This document shows, in pieces, positions 11,311 to 23,460 of a stretch of DNA of 64,000 nt. The notes beneath the pieces are model-generated. The model was not told the origin of the DNA and searched no databases. It saw only the letters and a list, made by a program, of their open reading frames with translations. Source of the stretch: Notospermus geniculatus (Eukaryota > Nemertea > Pilidiophora > Heteronemertea > Lineidae); contig NMRB01000247.1 of NCBI GenBank assembly GCA_002633025.1, positions 288,787 through 352,786 of the forward strand. Direction: 5' to 3'. How positions within the stretch are numbered: position 1 is the stretch's first letter; each line of letters starts with the position of its first letter. The position numbers and the translations under genes are program-made.

Positions 11311-13688
11311 CTAGTGCTGCACGAGGCGGCGCTGGAAAAGTTCTCGAAGTTCATTTGGTCTTGGTTTCCTTCCACTGTACCAATCACCAACCAGACGTAA
11401 CGTATACCCTGTGTCTTTCAAAATCTGTGGCCGGTGAATGTTCGGCAACTTCACCAAAACGGCTGAATTCCGCATTTGAACGTCTCCCCTTGGAGGAATT
11501 CCGTCTCCCATTGCTGCTGCAGATTGCGTTTGCTGGGCATTAGCCAATGGAGGAAGTCTAAGAGGGTGGGTCTCCAGGGTCACGATTACTGGTGGACTCC
11601 GTGTAGACGGACTGACTACTGGTGAACTGTTGTTCATCATCACTGCTGATTTCTGTCCTGAAAAGACAGGATAAACTTATTTTATACATTAGATCAATGA
11701 AACTAGGAATGAAATAGGCCATGGGCTCAAGAAAGTCCAGTTGGAAATAATCACTAAAAATAACAACTAAAAATATCATCAGCCTAGTCTGTTGCCAAAT
11801 TCATTTTCCTTTTGACTAACAGATATTAGAGATTACTTTGGACAAAAATAGATATTGTCATGCAAGTAAGGTCAAATTTGGAAACTCACAGACTAAAAAT
11901 AAGAAACAAAAATGAATATTGGGAAACATGACCTAAATAAATATGAGATCTTACTCTGGTAAGACGTCTATTGTGAGTCCTTTACTTTCCTTCTCAATAT
12001 TTATATGAGAGACACAACAACAACAACAACAACGGCAGTGTTGCTAAGATAATGAAACAAAAACAACAACTCGGTTGGGAAACTCCTCATCCAAGTTGCC
12101 CATTAAAATTTGACAGCGTGATGGCCAACACATGACTGACCATACGCATACCAGATGGTCAGTCATGTGTTGAAGTCAGCTGACTTGAGGCGGACAGGCC
12201 TATTTTTGTGCATCAGTGGAACCTCTCTATTAAGGACACATCTGGGACTGACAAATGTTGTCCTTAATTGATAGGGATCCTGATTACAGAGGTCAAAATG
12301 AGTATAGAATAGAATTTCAATTGTTTGCGAGGCACATGCACATTTTAGCGCCCGTCAAACGGCAAGGCCTGCAAAATGAGTAGAAATTATCAATTAGGGA
12401 CTGAACTTCGGTGTCCTTATAGAGGTGTCCTCCTGGCAGAGGTGTCCACTAAAGGAGGTTCCACTGTATTGTTAAAGAGGTTTAGGAAGTTCCCAAATTC
12501 TCTTGATTAGAGACATATAGATAAAAGGCCAGGTGATATTCTATTAATGGGGAGAAGGCAAAAAACTGTCCATGCTAAAGATTAGGCATCGCCCCTGATA
12601 GACCTGCCGAAGCAGTTCAAATCTTGGAGTATTTAGTTCCCTCCAAGTTCAAATGTGCCCCTCAAGCAGAGACAAAATTCTCGCTATGGCGGATGCAAAT
12701 TGTTGTGCCTTTTGTCTGTAATAAGCTCCCCCCCCCCCCATTTGACAGAAGAATTCAGAAAAGAGTGGTTTACTCTCAAGCCATGGTCTTGGTGCAGCTA
12801 GCCTACTGCANTTCATCTAATTGTACTGTTAAATCATTTGCATCTTGACCAGGGTAATCTTTTGAATTTATCATTAGTATTTTATCCATTTATATTACGT
12901 AAATCTATGAAATTAGTACCTGGGAAGTGTTAATTTTACCTTTCGAAACGGGTTAAGACAGTTATGTTAGCATTAAACTCGGGCGCGTGCGAGGGAAGAA
13001 TCTTCCTATATCTAGATCCGTGCAATTCCCTATTACTTACTGCATGCATCCCTCCTTTATGGTTCCTGTCATACCCCGAGCATGTCCTTGTAACCATGGT
13101 GACTCAAACTGCCCACCATGCGGCAATAGAATCTAAAACTAGATGTCAAGTTCCAACAGTGCAGTTTTCTTCACGGGCCATCCTGCAGGGCGCCACAATA
13201 AAGAGGAACATATTCCACAAGGCTAAAATCCACCCGAGACGCAGACGAAAAGCACCTCTTGGACCCCTAAAAGGTGGTAGGCTATACTTACTGCTTAAAC
13301 GTGGAGGCTCATTCCCCACAGTTCCAGAGGAAAGAGAAACGGCTCTCTTGTATGATTTTCTTCTTACGTTCGGCATCTGAACTCGACGTGCAATGTAATA
13401 GGCCCTATGATATGGAGAAGACGAACACGAAAATGTCGGTAGGAAATCCGAAAGGGAAGCCCTAAGTGGAATATAGTTGTTGTAGTAGGCACTCAGCCTG
13501 CTTGCTGCCTCGGTGGTTGTGGAATGTACAGTGAGGTCCTTGTGACTGGTTTTTACTGATCTATTAATAAGTGGTGACGTTCCAGTTTCGAATTGTCGCA
13601 TAACGCTTTGTGTGCCCACATGACTAATACCAGCTTTTCCCGCCCTCTCAACACGGAAGTTCTTTAGTCCCCAGGATGTTCCAACCAT
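11311..13688 (-). CDS. Candidate BH3-motif (BH3-only-like) protein, two exons
   Basis: Not a recognised orthologue. Exon 1 is the open frame 13688-13292, ending in a consensus donor (GCA|GTAAGTAT), phase 1. Exon 2 is 11657-11311, starting after an excellent acceptor (TGTCTTTTCAG), also phase 1, and running to TAG; up to 247 aa. The exon 2 product is Ser/Pro/Thr-rich, then ends with LKDTGYTLRLVGDWYSGRK and PNELRELFQRRLVQH. The segment LRLVGDWY fits the BH3 consensus (Leu-x-x-hydrophobic-Gly-Asp-x-aromatic; Bim has LRRIGDEF) and resembles NOXA around LKD....LR..GD. There is no C-terminal membrane helix. The start is uncertain: the ATG at 13688 has a weak context and a later in-frame ATG, such as the one beginning MRQFETG, could be used. 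Further 5' exons are possible. That it is a gene rests on splice signals and phase; BH3 function is inferred. Confidence 0.5.
12126..12172. repeat. Perfect 18-bp hairpin in the BH3-like gene intron
   Basis: The left arm 12126-12143 (caacacatgactgaccat) and right arm 12155-12172 are exact reverse complements around an 11-nt loop. The stem is short for a microRNA precursor and more likely a remnant of a foldback element. Confidence 0.6.
12214..12466. mobile_element. MITE with CAGTGGAACCTC terminal inverted repeats
   Basis: Begins CAGTGGAACCTCTCTATTAA and ends GGAGGTTCCACTG, flanked by TA on the right. The TIRs extend imperfectly into ggacac / gtgtcc motifs. A second member lies at 45616-45793. 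The terminal sequence and TA flank suggest a non-autonomous pogo/Tc1-mariner relative. An inner portion (about 12325-12375) resembles half of the foldback at 18388-18498. Confidence 0.65.
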
Positions 13689-16647
13689 AAAGTGCGTCTT
13701 CTATATACTGCATGGACTGACCTGTGGACGAGCTTGACTTTTTCCCGCGCTTAGAGTAGTAATTTAAGGAACGGATAGATGGCAGCATTGCATTTATCCG
13801 CACTTTTGAAACCGAAAGTGAGTTTTCGACTCGGACTTGCATTCCCTGGACGAGGCCTACGTAGGCAGTGTAACATCTGCCAGTGCTTTGGTATGTCAGT
13901 ATTTCCCCTTATTGTTTGGAAGACACTTGCAATCGGTACGCAGACCCATCGCTGCGTGTCCCCTTTAGTGCGGGCCCTTTGTCATGTTACAGCCCAGCTT
14001 TTTTCCGTCAGGCAACAGCAGGGCGGGGAATACTCAGAGATGGAGAACATTCAAAAACACCAGATTCACGGGAGGAGCGTTTGTTTTTTACCTTAATTTG
14101 GAGCAGTGCAGCGCCACCTCTTTAAAGGCCTACAACTTGCCGCCCCCTCCCCAACTTGCCTTCCCCCAACCCCCGCCATCCCAAACTCAGCTGGATCCGC
14201 CCCAACTGATTATTTACGGGAGAAATGTTGAATCGATTGGATGGTACTTAATATAGCTGAACAGTGTCACTGGCAGACGGGGAACTACTCGGACAGATGT
14301 TACACCAGACATGAACATTAACATTTACATTGTAGTTTAAACTTCTTAAATTAGATGTCGCTGCTGTCGCCCGGCAAGCTGACACAACCATATCACGTGA
14401 CGGTGATGGTTAGCCTGGTCCCTGTCCTCCGCTAATACGAGTATTACGAGTATTAGCGGAGCGGCTTGAGGATAAAGGATCAGTCTTAGGGCGGGAAGTA
14501 ATCACTGCATGACTGTCGCTGTTGGCGGGAAATGAACAATCGTTGAATGAATGAACGTGGTGTTTTCTTTCGGGCTCCACCGCCAATTCTTGGCTTTCGA
14601 AGCCCGATCAGGGCCGACTGATGATAGAACAAATGTTTTGAGAAGGCGGACGCCTAGTGTAGAACCAAGGTAAGACAGCACTAGCTGCACCCTTTCACTG
14701 AGTGCCGAGAGATCCGCGCAGTTAGGCCTAGGTAGGACCCCCCGCAGGACGTTCTCGGTAGGCCTACGTAGGGTGTTGGATATCCTTGCAGCGGATGCCA
14801 CCAGACTTCAAAGGATTTTCTAAATCATGAGCATTCAATATTTCAACTGGGTTCAGGGTGGCCAAGGCTAGACTAGGCTTAGTAGGCCTAGTCGTCCACA
14901 AATGATGAGCGAGTAGGAAGCTTTAATACGGTGTGCGGCACTTAATGATCTCTGAAGCACGAACCGGCATTCCCTTTCATCAGAGTTGATATAGGCCGTG
15001 AGACATGCCCATTTATTTTTCACTTTCGTAGCGTAGTTCTGGTAACTAAACATTTCCTCCTGTTTTATATGAGGATGGGCATGCTGAACACATTCAGCTT
15101 GTTACCACAAGACAAAACCTGCACATTTCCAAGATGGCCGCCCTTTTAGGGGGCCAAAGGGATTAACAGTAGGCCCCCTAGGGGTAAAAAATTTCATGTC
15201 TTCAAATCATATCAACATGGGTATCAAATTAAAGGTCTCGGTGAGTACAACAACATGGCATGGGTTTCATTCCTCAAAATGTACACTGCAACCTTTGAGG
15301 GGGTCAAAAAGGGCCACAAATCCGACTTTTGACCCCTTCCGACTAGTTCCACGGGGGCTGCAGGTGGATGAAAATATTTTTTTCAACATTGCTCTCATAG
15401 AGCTCCAAAATGATACCCATGATGACACCCTTTGGGTAACAGTTTTCAAGATCCCGAATTTGGACCCTTTTTGGACCCTTTTTTGGAATCTCGAAAACTG
15501 TCACCCAAAGGGTGTCATCATGGGTATCATTTTGNTTATCACACTTTTATATTATATTGTATGAAATTTCACGTTTCTCTGCAGGAGGAAACCAGAGTCC
15601 CGAGTGCGAACACATTGGAACGCATCCAGTACCGGCGGTATGCTAGGAAACCAACCTACGCTGCTCCGGGAGTTGTCATTTTTTGGTTTGGTTTGGCCTC
15701 GGATTGAGAGGCACCATAATCCACGGTCTGCGCCATCGACTCAGGCGTGACAACTCATCCTGAGACTCCAGGCCCAAGCCTATTTCGGTCCAGTGAGTAC
15801 CATCCGTACATGTAGTAGTCGTCCAGTGAGTACCGTCCGTAGGCCTACTTGTACCCGTCCGCCCATGGGAATACATAAAAAGACACGCTCCTAAGCCCTC
15901 CTCTGCCTAGTGTGGTCCATTTGTTCCACAAAAAGCCCTTTGAAACGTCTTTCCCCGCGCGTCAAATTAGTACCGTACCCAGCCATTGGGTGGGGATTGC
16001 CAGAGTACCCAGCTTTAGTAGGGGGTGGGGATTGAAAAGTACCCAGCCAAAAGGGGTGGGGATTCAAAATTGCTGTTACCAGCCGAAGGCTTATGAAAAT
16101 GTGGAGTAGACTGTCACTGATGTGCAACACACTTTATGGGGAGTGAGAGGTAGGTAGGCCTACTAAGGAGCATGGCCCTCCTTGCAATGACACTAGGCCT
16201 AGATAGGCCCCGGGATAGAGGCCTTGCTGGTGGCGCCATCTGGTGGTCTTGAAATGATCTGGGCATAAGAAATCACACATCAGTCCCCATCCTGACGTTA
16301 TTAACAGTTTTGATTTCCAGACTTAGACAAACATTTTTTACGCCTATCAGTTTCGCCAATCGCACGCCAATCAGCCAATCGACATGATCGAGGTTGTTCG
16401 TGATTGTACTCGACCATGAACCAGCCTATCAGGGGCCTCTTTTGTGGAATAACCCCTGCATTGACTGAGCGGAATTCCACAATGACGTCACAGAATGATA
16501 TTAAACGTATTCACGACCAATCGCCACAAAGACTCGTTACGGCCCGCACTCGCACTGGGAGGGAGTATTTTGCCGACTTCTCGTATTTTCAGACTGTTCA
16601 TAGGCGTGAATTTACCCAACCGCCTCTTTTAGGCCTTGTATTTCGGA
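13689..16647. other. Intergenic region between the two candidate apoptosis genes
   Basis: Holds the presumed promoters of both divergent genes. It contains a hairpin (cgctaatacgagtatt and complement, about 14430-14461), a repeat-derived stretch at 15130-15560 with an internal inverted repeat (gatacccatgatgacaccc near 15411 and its complement near 15508), a single N at 15535, and G-rich tandem units at 15965-16075. Short ORFs on both strands show no recognisable domain. Confidence 0.4.
15965..16075. repeat. Degenerate G-rich tandem repeat
   Basis: Three degenerate units of about 35 bp, each with gtacccagc followed by ggggtggggatt. Confidence 0.6.
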
Positions 16648-17266
16648 ATGAACAACATGCCATGGGTTACAACTATGGCTGCGCCGGGATCGCAATCGAA
16701 ACAAATTTTCAACGGTGGACATGGAAAAGGGCAGAAACCGCAGCAGAATGGAATAATTCCTCATCATGATGTCGACGGCCATTTTGGTCGATCTCGAGGT
16801 ACGTCGGAAGTCGCTGTTCAAACTAACGTTTTAAATGGAAATACAGACGATGGACTACCCGATCATATCATACATATTGCCAAGGAGTTAGCGAAGGACA
16901 TTGTCCATCATGTGGCACAAACAAGGAACGGCCGACCGAGCAGCAAATACGCCAAAACTATGCGACGAACGGTTGCGGAGATTTCAGAACGACACAACAT
17001 CCTCTTCGGCAGTATGGTGAATAAATTACAAATTACGGAGGCGAATGCCCAGCTAACTTTTACAAGTGTTTTTGAAGAAATATTCATTGATGGACAAGTG
17101 AACTGGGGGCGAGTGGTTGCTGTGTATGCTTTTGGAGCCCGTTTGGGGGATTATAGTGTAAAAAATGGAATGTCTCCAGAATTTGTGGACAAGATAGCCG
17201 GTTTTGTCGGCGAATATGTTGCTAACAAGCTTGGTCATTGGATAGATAAAAATGGGGGTTGGGTAG
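16648..17266 (+). CDS. MCL1/BCL2-like anti-apoptotic family member, first coding exon (partial)
   Basis: Multi-BH-domain Bcl-2 family protein; members bind BH3 helices and control mitochondrial outer-membrane permeabilisation. From the ATG at 16648 the exon encodes 206 codons plus one base. It has an unstructured Gly/Gln-rich N-terminus, a BH3-like YAKTMRRTVAEISERH (about 101-116), FGSMVNKLQI, BH1 VFEEIFIDGQVNWGRVVAVY (141-160) with the diagnostic NWGR, AFGARLGDYS, and the start of BH2, WIDKNGGWV (198-206). The exon ends at G|GTATC, the position of the conserved Bcl-2 family intron within BH2. The layout resembles MCL1 most (FQGMLRKLDI and NWGRIVTLI in human), but orthology is not certain. 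The ATG at 16675 (actATGGCT) has a better start context. The BH2 end and tail anchor are not securely located; the next exon may be 22601-22620. Confidence 0.85.
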
Positions 17267-18009
17267 GTATCNCTGTATTATTATTTAAACTGTACAGGAA
17301 CTTAGACCTTTGTTACGTTGTACTGTGTGGTGGTTTTTCATCTGCTGTAGGCCAACTCAATCTTGTGGATGTGGCATTGTCATAAAGTTTCAACATTTGC
17401 TTCAGTTTACATTTTAGCCTATGTTTAGAATGTACATTTAAATTCTCTCATACTGTCAGACATAAGTTGTATGCCCTACACATTTGAAGGCCCGAATTCA
17501 ATACAGGCACAGGACAGATGCTGTAGGCCGACTGGGCAGGAGTCTCACTCTCATACATACGGCACAGTATGATTCCCCCAGAAGCACTTTGTCACTTTGG
17601 TGCCCCCAAGAGGGGGGTCTGTCTTGGCATGAATAAGTGAGCACACAATACAGTGTTGTTGGCAAGGCTTCACAACATTTAAAGCAAGTTTGTTAGTCTT
17701 GGTCATGGGTTCCTGAATTAGATGACAGGAGTGACTTCACATCATACAGTAAGAAACAGCCCAAGCGAAACCATAGAAGAGGAGATAATGCAGACAGTAG
17801 TGAACGTTGTGTAGGCTTATGTATGTTTTTCATCCACTCACTGAAGCATTAGAGCCAATATTGCAAGTTAGGTGAAGAGTACACATGTAGTAAGGTGCTA
17901 TAATTGACCTCTGTTCTCGGCTTAAAAAAGTGAGGTGAGGAACATGATGCAGAAGAAAAGGATGCACTTTTAGAGAGGAAATTTGGCTTTATCGTACACT
18001 CTACATGTA

Positions 18010-18180
18010 ATAGGAGCTGTCAGCGAGTTGACCACTAGGTGTCACTAGGGCCCAATTCAATGCATCTAGCGGACCCAGTCATTATCGATCGAGCAGCGAT
18101 CATAATAGATTTCCTGTACATTTGGTCCGCTAAGACTGTGCTGCCATCTGTTAGCAATATGCGCGGCTGACTGCTCCTAT
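18010..18180. mobile_element. 171-bp MITE, copy 1
   Basis: Starts ATAGGAGCTGTCAGC and ends GGCTGACTGCTCCTAT, giving imperfect inverted ends (GACAGCTCCTAT vs GACTGCTCCTAT). It matches 34571-34741 at all but one base that I can see (c vs t near 18050 / 34611). No ORF. No clear target-site duplication was seen; superfamily not assigned. Confidence 0.8.
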
Positions 18181-18387
18181 TGTATTCCAATCATATTTAC
18201 ATACGTACTCTCTTTTACATGTATGATTGCAGGTACATGTCTCTGTTACTATTAGCCAAAGTTGCTCTCTCAACCTTTGAAAACCTGTATCATCTTCTTC
18301 ACCTGGTTCGGTAAAAAGAAATCCAGTGGGGAGAGCATGTTGAATAAACATACTTCCCCCATGCTAGCAGAAAGATGTTGCAGATGA

Positions 18388-18498
18388 CCAGGCCTTTCCG
18401 TTTGACGGGCGCGAAAACGCATGTGCTTCGCAAACAATGGAAATTCTATGGTTTGCGAGGCGCATGCATTTTCGCGCCTGTCAAACGGAAAGGCCTGG
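18388..18498. repeat. 111-bp foldback element
   Basis: Arms ccaggcctttccgtttgac...gcgaaaacgcatg and catgcattttcgcgc...gtcaaacggaaaggcctgg are near-perfect reverse complements with a short loop near 18435-18445. Half of a related sequence sits inside the MITE at 12214-12466. Confidence 0.75.
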
Positions 18499-19443
18499 AT
18501 GACTGAATTGCTCCAAAAAGTTGTCTGAATTGTTCACCAACGCATCATTAGAAATTCGTTCATTTGACAGACTGAGATGTCGATGATGTTCAACATTGTC
18601 ATGGATGGAAAATTAAACAATTATATTCTACACGTAACACAATCTTTCCCTGTGTTGAGTTAACAGTGGCAATGAATAGTCGTCGTCTTTTCCTAGTCTG
18701 GCTGTCCAGCCCAAGTTGTTCACATAAGAAATCGGATTGGATTTTGAACCCATCTGTCGGCTCACAGTCCAAAAGAAGCAGACAGTGGGAGTTTGCCATG
18801 GGGTAGTTTGCACTGGATTCACAACAATTTACAGTGTAAAAATAGAACTATGGGATTAATGACGGAAATGTGCAATCTGTCTCGCCTCCAAATTTAGCAT
18901 CATTTTGAGATGTCCCAACCCCATATTTGAGAAACATCTGGGTCATGCATCTTCCTGAATCTTGACACCAGGATATCTTTTCTAAGAATAGGAAGTTTCA
19001 TAGGAAAAATTCTTTATAATGCAACAGGAACATACATTCACAATCGGGGCCCAGCACTGGTGGAACTGCAGTGAAGTTTTCATTGTGTTGATACTGATGG
19101 ATAGTAAAAAAAAAGTAAAATATTCGTGACATGTCACCACGATCATTTCAAGACTGGAAATTTTCCATTATACACCATATAATGCCAATCTGCACCAGGA
19201 ACTTCCACCAATGACCATAAAACGTAAGAATAATGAACACCTTGATAATCTTTGAAACCCACTGAGCAAAAAAATTGTCCGCCATTTGTTTGTTCTACAG
19301 TCTTCACTGTACGGGGAGGGGAGGGGGTATCATCTGACACATCTGCATTGAATTCATGTTCTCACTATCTCATTCAGCTAAGAAGCCACCCCACTGTAAT
19401 GCATGATCCATTTCATTTGACAGCATTGACTTGGTAATGGTTT

Positions 19444-19656
19444 TACCCTTTCGTTATGTGGGACCCGGTCACTGGGTCATCCAAACCCCCACGAAATTTC
19501 TGTGGGACCCGGTCACTGGGTCATAGTTGTTTATTCAGTTTCTCGGCAGTTTCTCTTCACTTCTTCATACAGTAAATCTTGGAGTGAAGGTCACAAAAAA
19601 ACTAAAATAATGGCCTCCGTAAGCTGGTGACCACATGTGCCAGTAACGAAAGGGTT
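19444..19656. mobile_element. MITE with TACCCTTTCGTTA / TAACGAAAGGGTTA ends
   Basis: The inverted ends enclose about 210 bp. The left half contains two direct copies of gtgggacccggtcactgggt (about 19459 and 19501). No ORF. Confidence 0.6.
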
Positions 19657-22600
19657 AGCTGGCTTTGGGAGAAATAAATGGGTTGTATTATATTGTAAGC
19701 AGCATTCTCCACTCGATAAGATTTTTCATGTCTTGTTGGTGGAGTATTTTTTCTGGTGAGTGCTGTCACCAGTGGGTAATTCAGTCTGTATACCTTATGT
19801 ACAGTCACACTCACCGTCGTAATATTCATACATTAGACTGCATACATCAGTCGTGTCAGTGCAAGATGTACTACCAATGGGCATTGATTATACGATACCT
19901 TAGCTTTCATGTTGTGTAACATAAAAGACTATGGTGGCAATATGAACTGTGATTATTTCGTGAAGATTCGGGCAAAAGTTGCAGAGAAATAAAGTTAGGA
20001 TGATATTAGACTCAATAGAAACTCAGTGATGTCATGACATATCTGTGCCATTTTATCGACTGAACGCTTTCTGCAAAAACAAATGTTTTTATTTTTGCCT
20101 TCAGTGAGATAAGACAATTATTCGTGAATTACCAACACCGTATTGGTAAAGTAGTACTAGTCAGCCCCTTCTCATCCATAAACTAAACACACTGTGTTGT
20201 GCAGGACAATTTGATTTGCCTTGAACATTATAATTAGACTATTTTGATGTAGTGAAATTGTTGTACTGGTACATATGAATATGGATATCAAGTGAACTGT
20301 AGGTGTATTCAAAAAGATAGCGCCTACAAAAAGTTCATGTGGAATTTGTTGTGTTCTTGGAGGGTTTCAAGTCGAATCTTAGTTCCCAAGTTCATATTGT
20401 GACTTTAAAATAAATTTTGTTTGTTTAGTTTGAACAAAAATTGTAAGGCTAAGGCCAGTCTGCCCGGCCCCATCATTCTACCGGGTATGAGAAATAAAGA
20501 CCACACTTTTGGAAAGGCAGATGTTATCTTAAATAGCCTGCTTGTAAATTTAACACGAGAGGTGTATTGAATCAATACATGTATGTACGGTATCTTGGTC
20601 TATGTGTCGTCTTTTGCTGCTGTAATGGAACACAAAAGAAGAAATTTCCACCTTGATTAACATTTGATTTTTGAATTTTGGTGATTTACATACCTCTCAT
20701 TGTTTGAATACTTTTGTCATGTTGATGTTTGGGATATTGACACATTGCGGTTGCAGGTTGATATATATAGGTCAGGTTATCAGACATTGATTGAAATAAA
20801 CACTAGACTTTTTATGGATGTGAATTAACCTAAACAATATTGACAACAAGTGCAGTCTGCATTTATGAAGTAGATTTTCCTATAATAATAATATCTAGAA
20901 TATATATTTTTTATCATTTCTTTAGATTTTTAATGATAGTGAATTGTCGTGAGAGGTGAATTCATCCTCAGAAGCTGATTTTCACAGACACAATGTAGCA
21001 CACTGAGAACGATACCTCAGTCTGGTTTTCATCGTAATTCCTTTAATTGTGCATTACCGTACAAAACAACATCTGTAATGATGCATGGATAAGGAGGTTA
21101 GCAGACTTTGTAATTCGTAATTTCAGAACGTTGAGCATCAATGATGCTCAACGTTCATCAGTGTTGTACCTTAATTTATACATGTATAAATTCAATAGAT
21201 GTCTAATTATAATAAATTATATATCAGTGGTAATCACTCAGTCTCATTATCAGGTGTGATATGGTTTTATTCCCATTTCCATTGTTGTTATCAGTGGATG
21301 AAGATTTGTGTCATCATGAACCTGTCCATACAAAGCTTTTTACCTTGAAGGTTTACCATCCTCTCCTAGTCCTGATAGCTTGGTTGTTTTTGGCCAGTGC
21401 CTGGAGAATTTCTCATATTTGCTTCTAGTAGTACCCAGCATCTTCTTCAGAATTCAATTTAGAATTACTTGAAGCCATCAGGCAGATAATGGGGGGGGGG
21501 GCTGAACATGGATGTATTGAACGTGTATTTCCACATATTCACAAATGGCTAGCTTCCTTTTGCATTTGGTTTCATCCTAGTTGGAAAGGAACACTTGTGC
21601 GAGAAACAGGGATTTCTCATAATCATACATGTAAGTGAAGCCGTTATGTCATAATCATATTTTATCTCAAAATAACAGAGCTCCTGATCGGTTTGCCCTT
21701 GGCGTTTAAATATACAAAATAGGCCTATAGGATTCCAGTGTGTTTCTGCAGTGCTGGGCATGACTGTGACTTTCCTCACATGATCTGGTACAAGAATCAG
21801 AGGTGGACTTCCACCTGATTTCCTGGAATCTGACCCACTGAGTAACGACTCATCTGATGTGAATAGGGGAAATCCCAAACTTTCCAGGCCTTGTCTGTCA
21901 TTGGTTACCTATGACTGACCGACTTTATCAGCACATCCTTAATTTTGTTGTTAGTTTTATTATCTGAGTCTTTCACTGTTTGTTTCTGATTTAGTGAATC
22001 CTGGTCACTTTGATATCTCCCACACCCACTTAGATTCAAATTTTCATAAAAATTTCTGTCGTTATGAGTTGTGCTGTTGTATTCACTGAGCTGACTTCAT
22101 GTATAGATGAATGTGGGCTTTTTTGTGTGACCACATATAATAGGCCTACATGTTGTATGCCATAGAATTTTGCCCAACATGCGTGTGCACTGAGTCAGGT
22201 AGGCCAAGCTAGGCTGTTATTTGTATACGAGTTATACAATATAGGTATGGATATTATATGTAATAGAAGATCAGGCCACCCTGAGCTTTATTCATGAACC
22301 AAACAATAGTTGGGCTGTAAAATTTTGACTGTATGCCAGATTTTTCATGTGCTTTGAGTTTTGTGGGACTAATGAAAGGAGATATTCAAAGATAAATTCT
22401 TTTGGTATGTATACTATGTGTCATGAGGTATTAAAAGGAGATTTCAATCAAACTGACTACATTCATAGACTTTCCTGCCTTTGCCTTTTCAAAATATTGG
22501 ACAGCGTGTCTTTGGTCTATTGCTGAGGTTGATTCATGCTTGAAGTCGAATAATAATTTATATTGATGTGTTATTTCATTGGTGTATTATGATTTTTCAG

Positions 22601-22620
22601 AGACGCTTGCACCAAAAAAG
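22601..22620 (+). CDS. Candidate 20-nt microexon of the BCL2-like gene
   Basis: A strong acceptor (gatttttcag) and a consensus donor (AAG|GTAAGTAC) bracket 20 nt reading (G)AG ACG CTT GCA CCA AAA AAG. With incoming phase 1 from the exon ending at 17266 this extends BH2 as GGWVETLAPKK and leaves phase 0. Bcl-2 family genes normally have an intron at this point in BH2. No tail-anchor exon was found downstream, so the assignment is tentative. Confidence 0.3.
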
Positions 22621-23460
22621 GTAAGTACACCAAGGCAAAGGGGTGGTTCTGACCGGCAGTATTTGCTAAACCATAACTAAAGCATCCAGAACCAGCGAAG
22701 TATAAACTAATGAGTAATAATAATATGTTACCTTTTATTCTAAGTACCATAGATTATCTGCTAATGAAAGGAAATAATTTTAAATAAATTCATATTTTAA
22801 TAAACCACTTTCATTATTATCAGTTATATTTCCTTCTCATTGGGAGACAAGTACTCATCAAGCAGGTCTACACAGCACGCTTTACACAACCAAAATATAC
22901 ATGTTCATGTACAAACACAACACCATACATGATTTATACTATCCGGTGATGATGAATAGGTACAATACATACTGTACACAACAGTCGTAGTTGCATTGTC
23001 TCCCTCAGCTTGGTTCATATCATTCAACAATTATCATCCACTTGCAACTTGGCAACTCACAATTCACGTGAAATTTCCATCTCTCATGAAACATAACTTC
23101 CTTATCACTGTTTCTTGTACAGTTTTAGCTCAGTCACTTTAGTTGTGTTTTCAAGTCATGGGAAAAGACAAATGAGGCAAACCCATTTTGGAACATTTTC
23201 GATTTGGTGACTGGTAACTTTCATGTATTGCATTCACTGGCTGTTTTCACTCCTTACCATAATTCATCAACTTTTCACACACAGTTCTGCCTTTCGTCTT
23301 CCTCGCTCATTTATTTGTAAAAGTCTATGTTGTCTTGTACCAGTACATGTGAAGTACATGAATTGGGAGCTTAGATAAGGCTCATTAAAAAGAAAACATT
23401 AAAGATTTAAAAATATACATGTTTTAATATTTATTCTTTGCCTTTTTTGTTCAAATGTAG

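Larger units (their letters stand above)
17267..22600. other. Probable intron 1 of the BCL2-like gene
   Basis: No coding sequence recognised. Contains three MITE/foldback elements (18010-18180, 18388-18498, 19444-19656), a gttgagcatca/tgatgctcaac inverted repeat near 21130, and otherwise AT-rich unique sequence. Confidence 0.4.

Noticed and set aside
11010-11543. 177-codon plus-strand ORF
   Set aside because: Antisense to exon 2 of the BH3-like gene; composition looks like a reverse-strand shadow and there is no domain.
12964-13380. 138-codon plus-strand ORF
   Set aside because: Antisense shadow of exon 1 of the BH3-like gene, which has the better splice signals.
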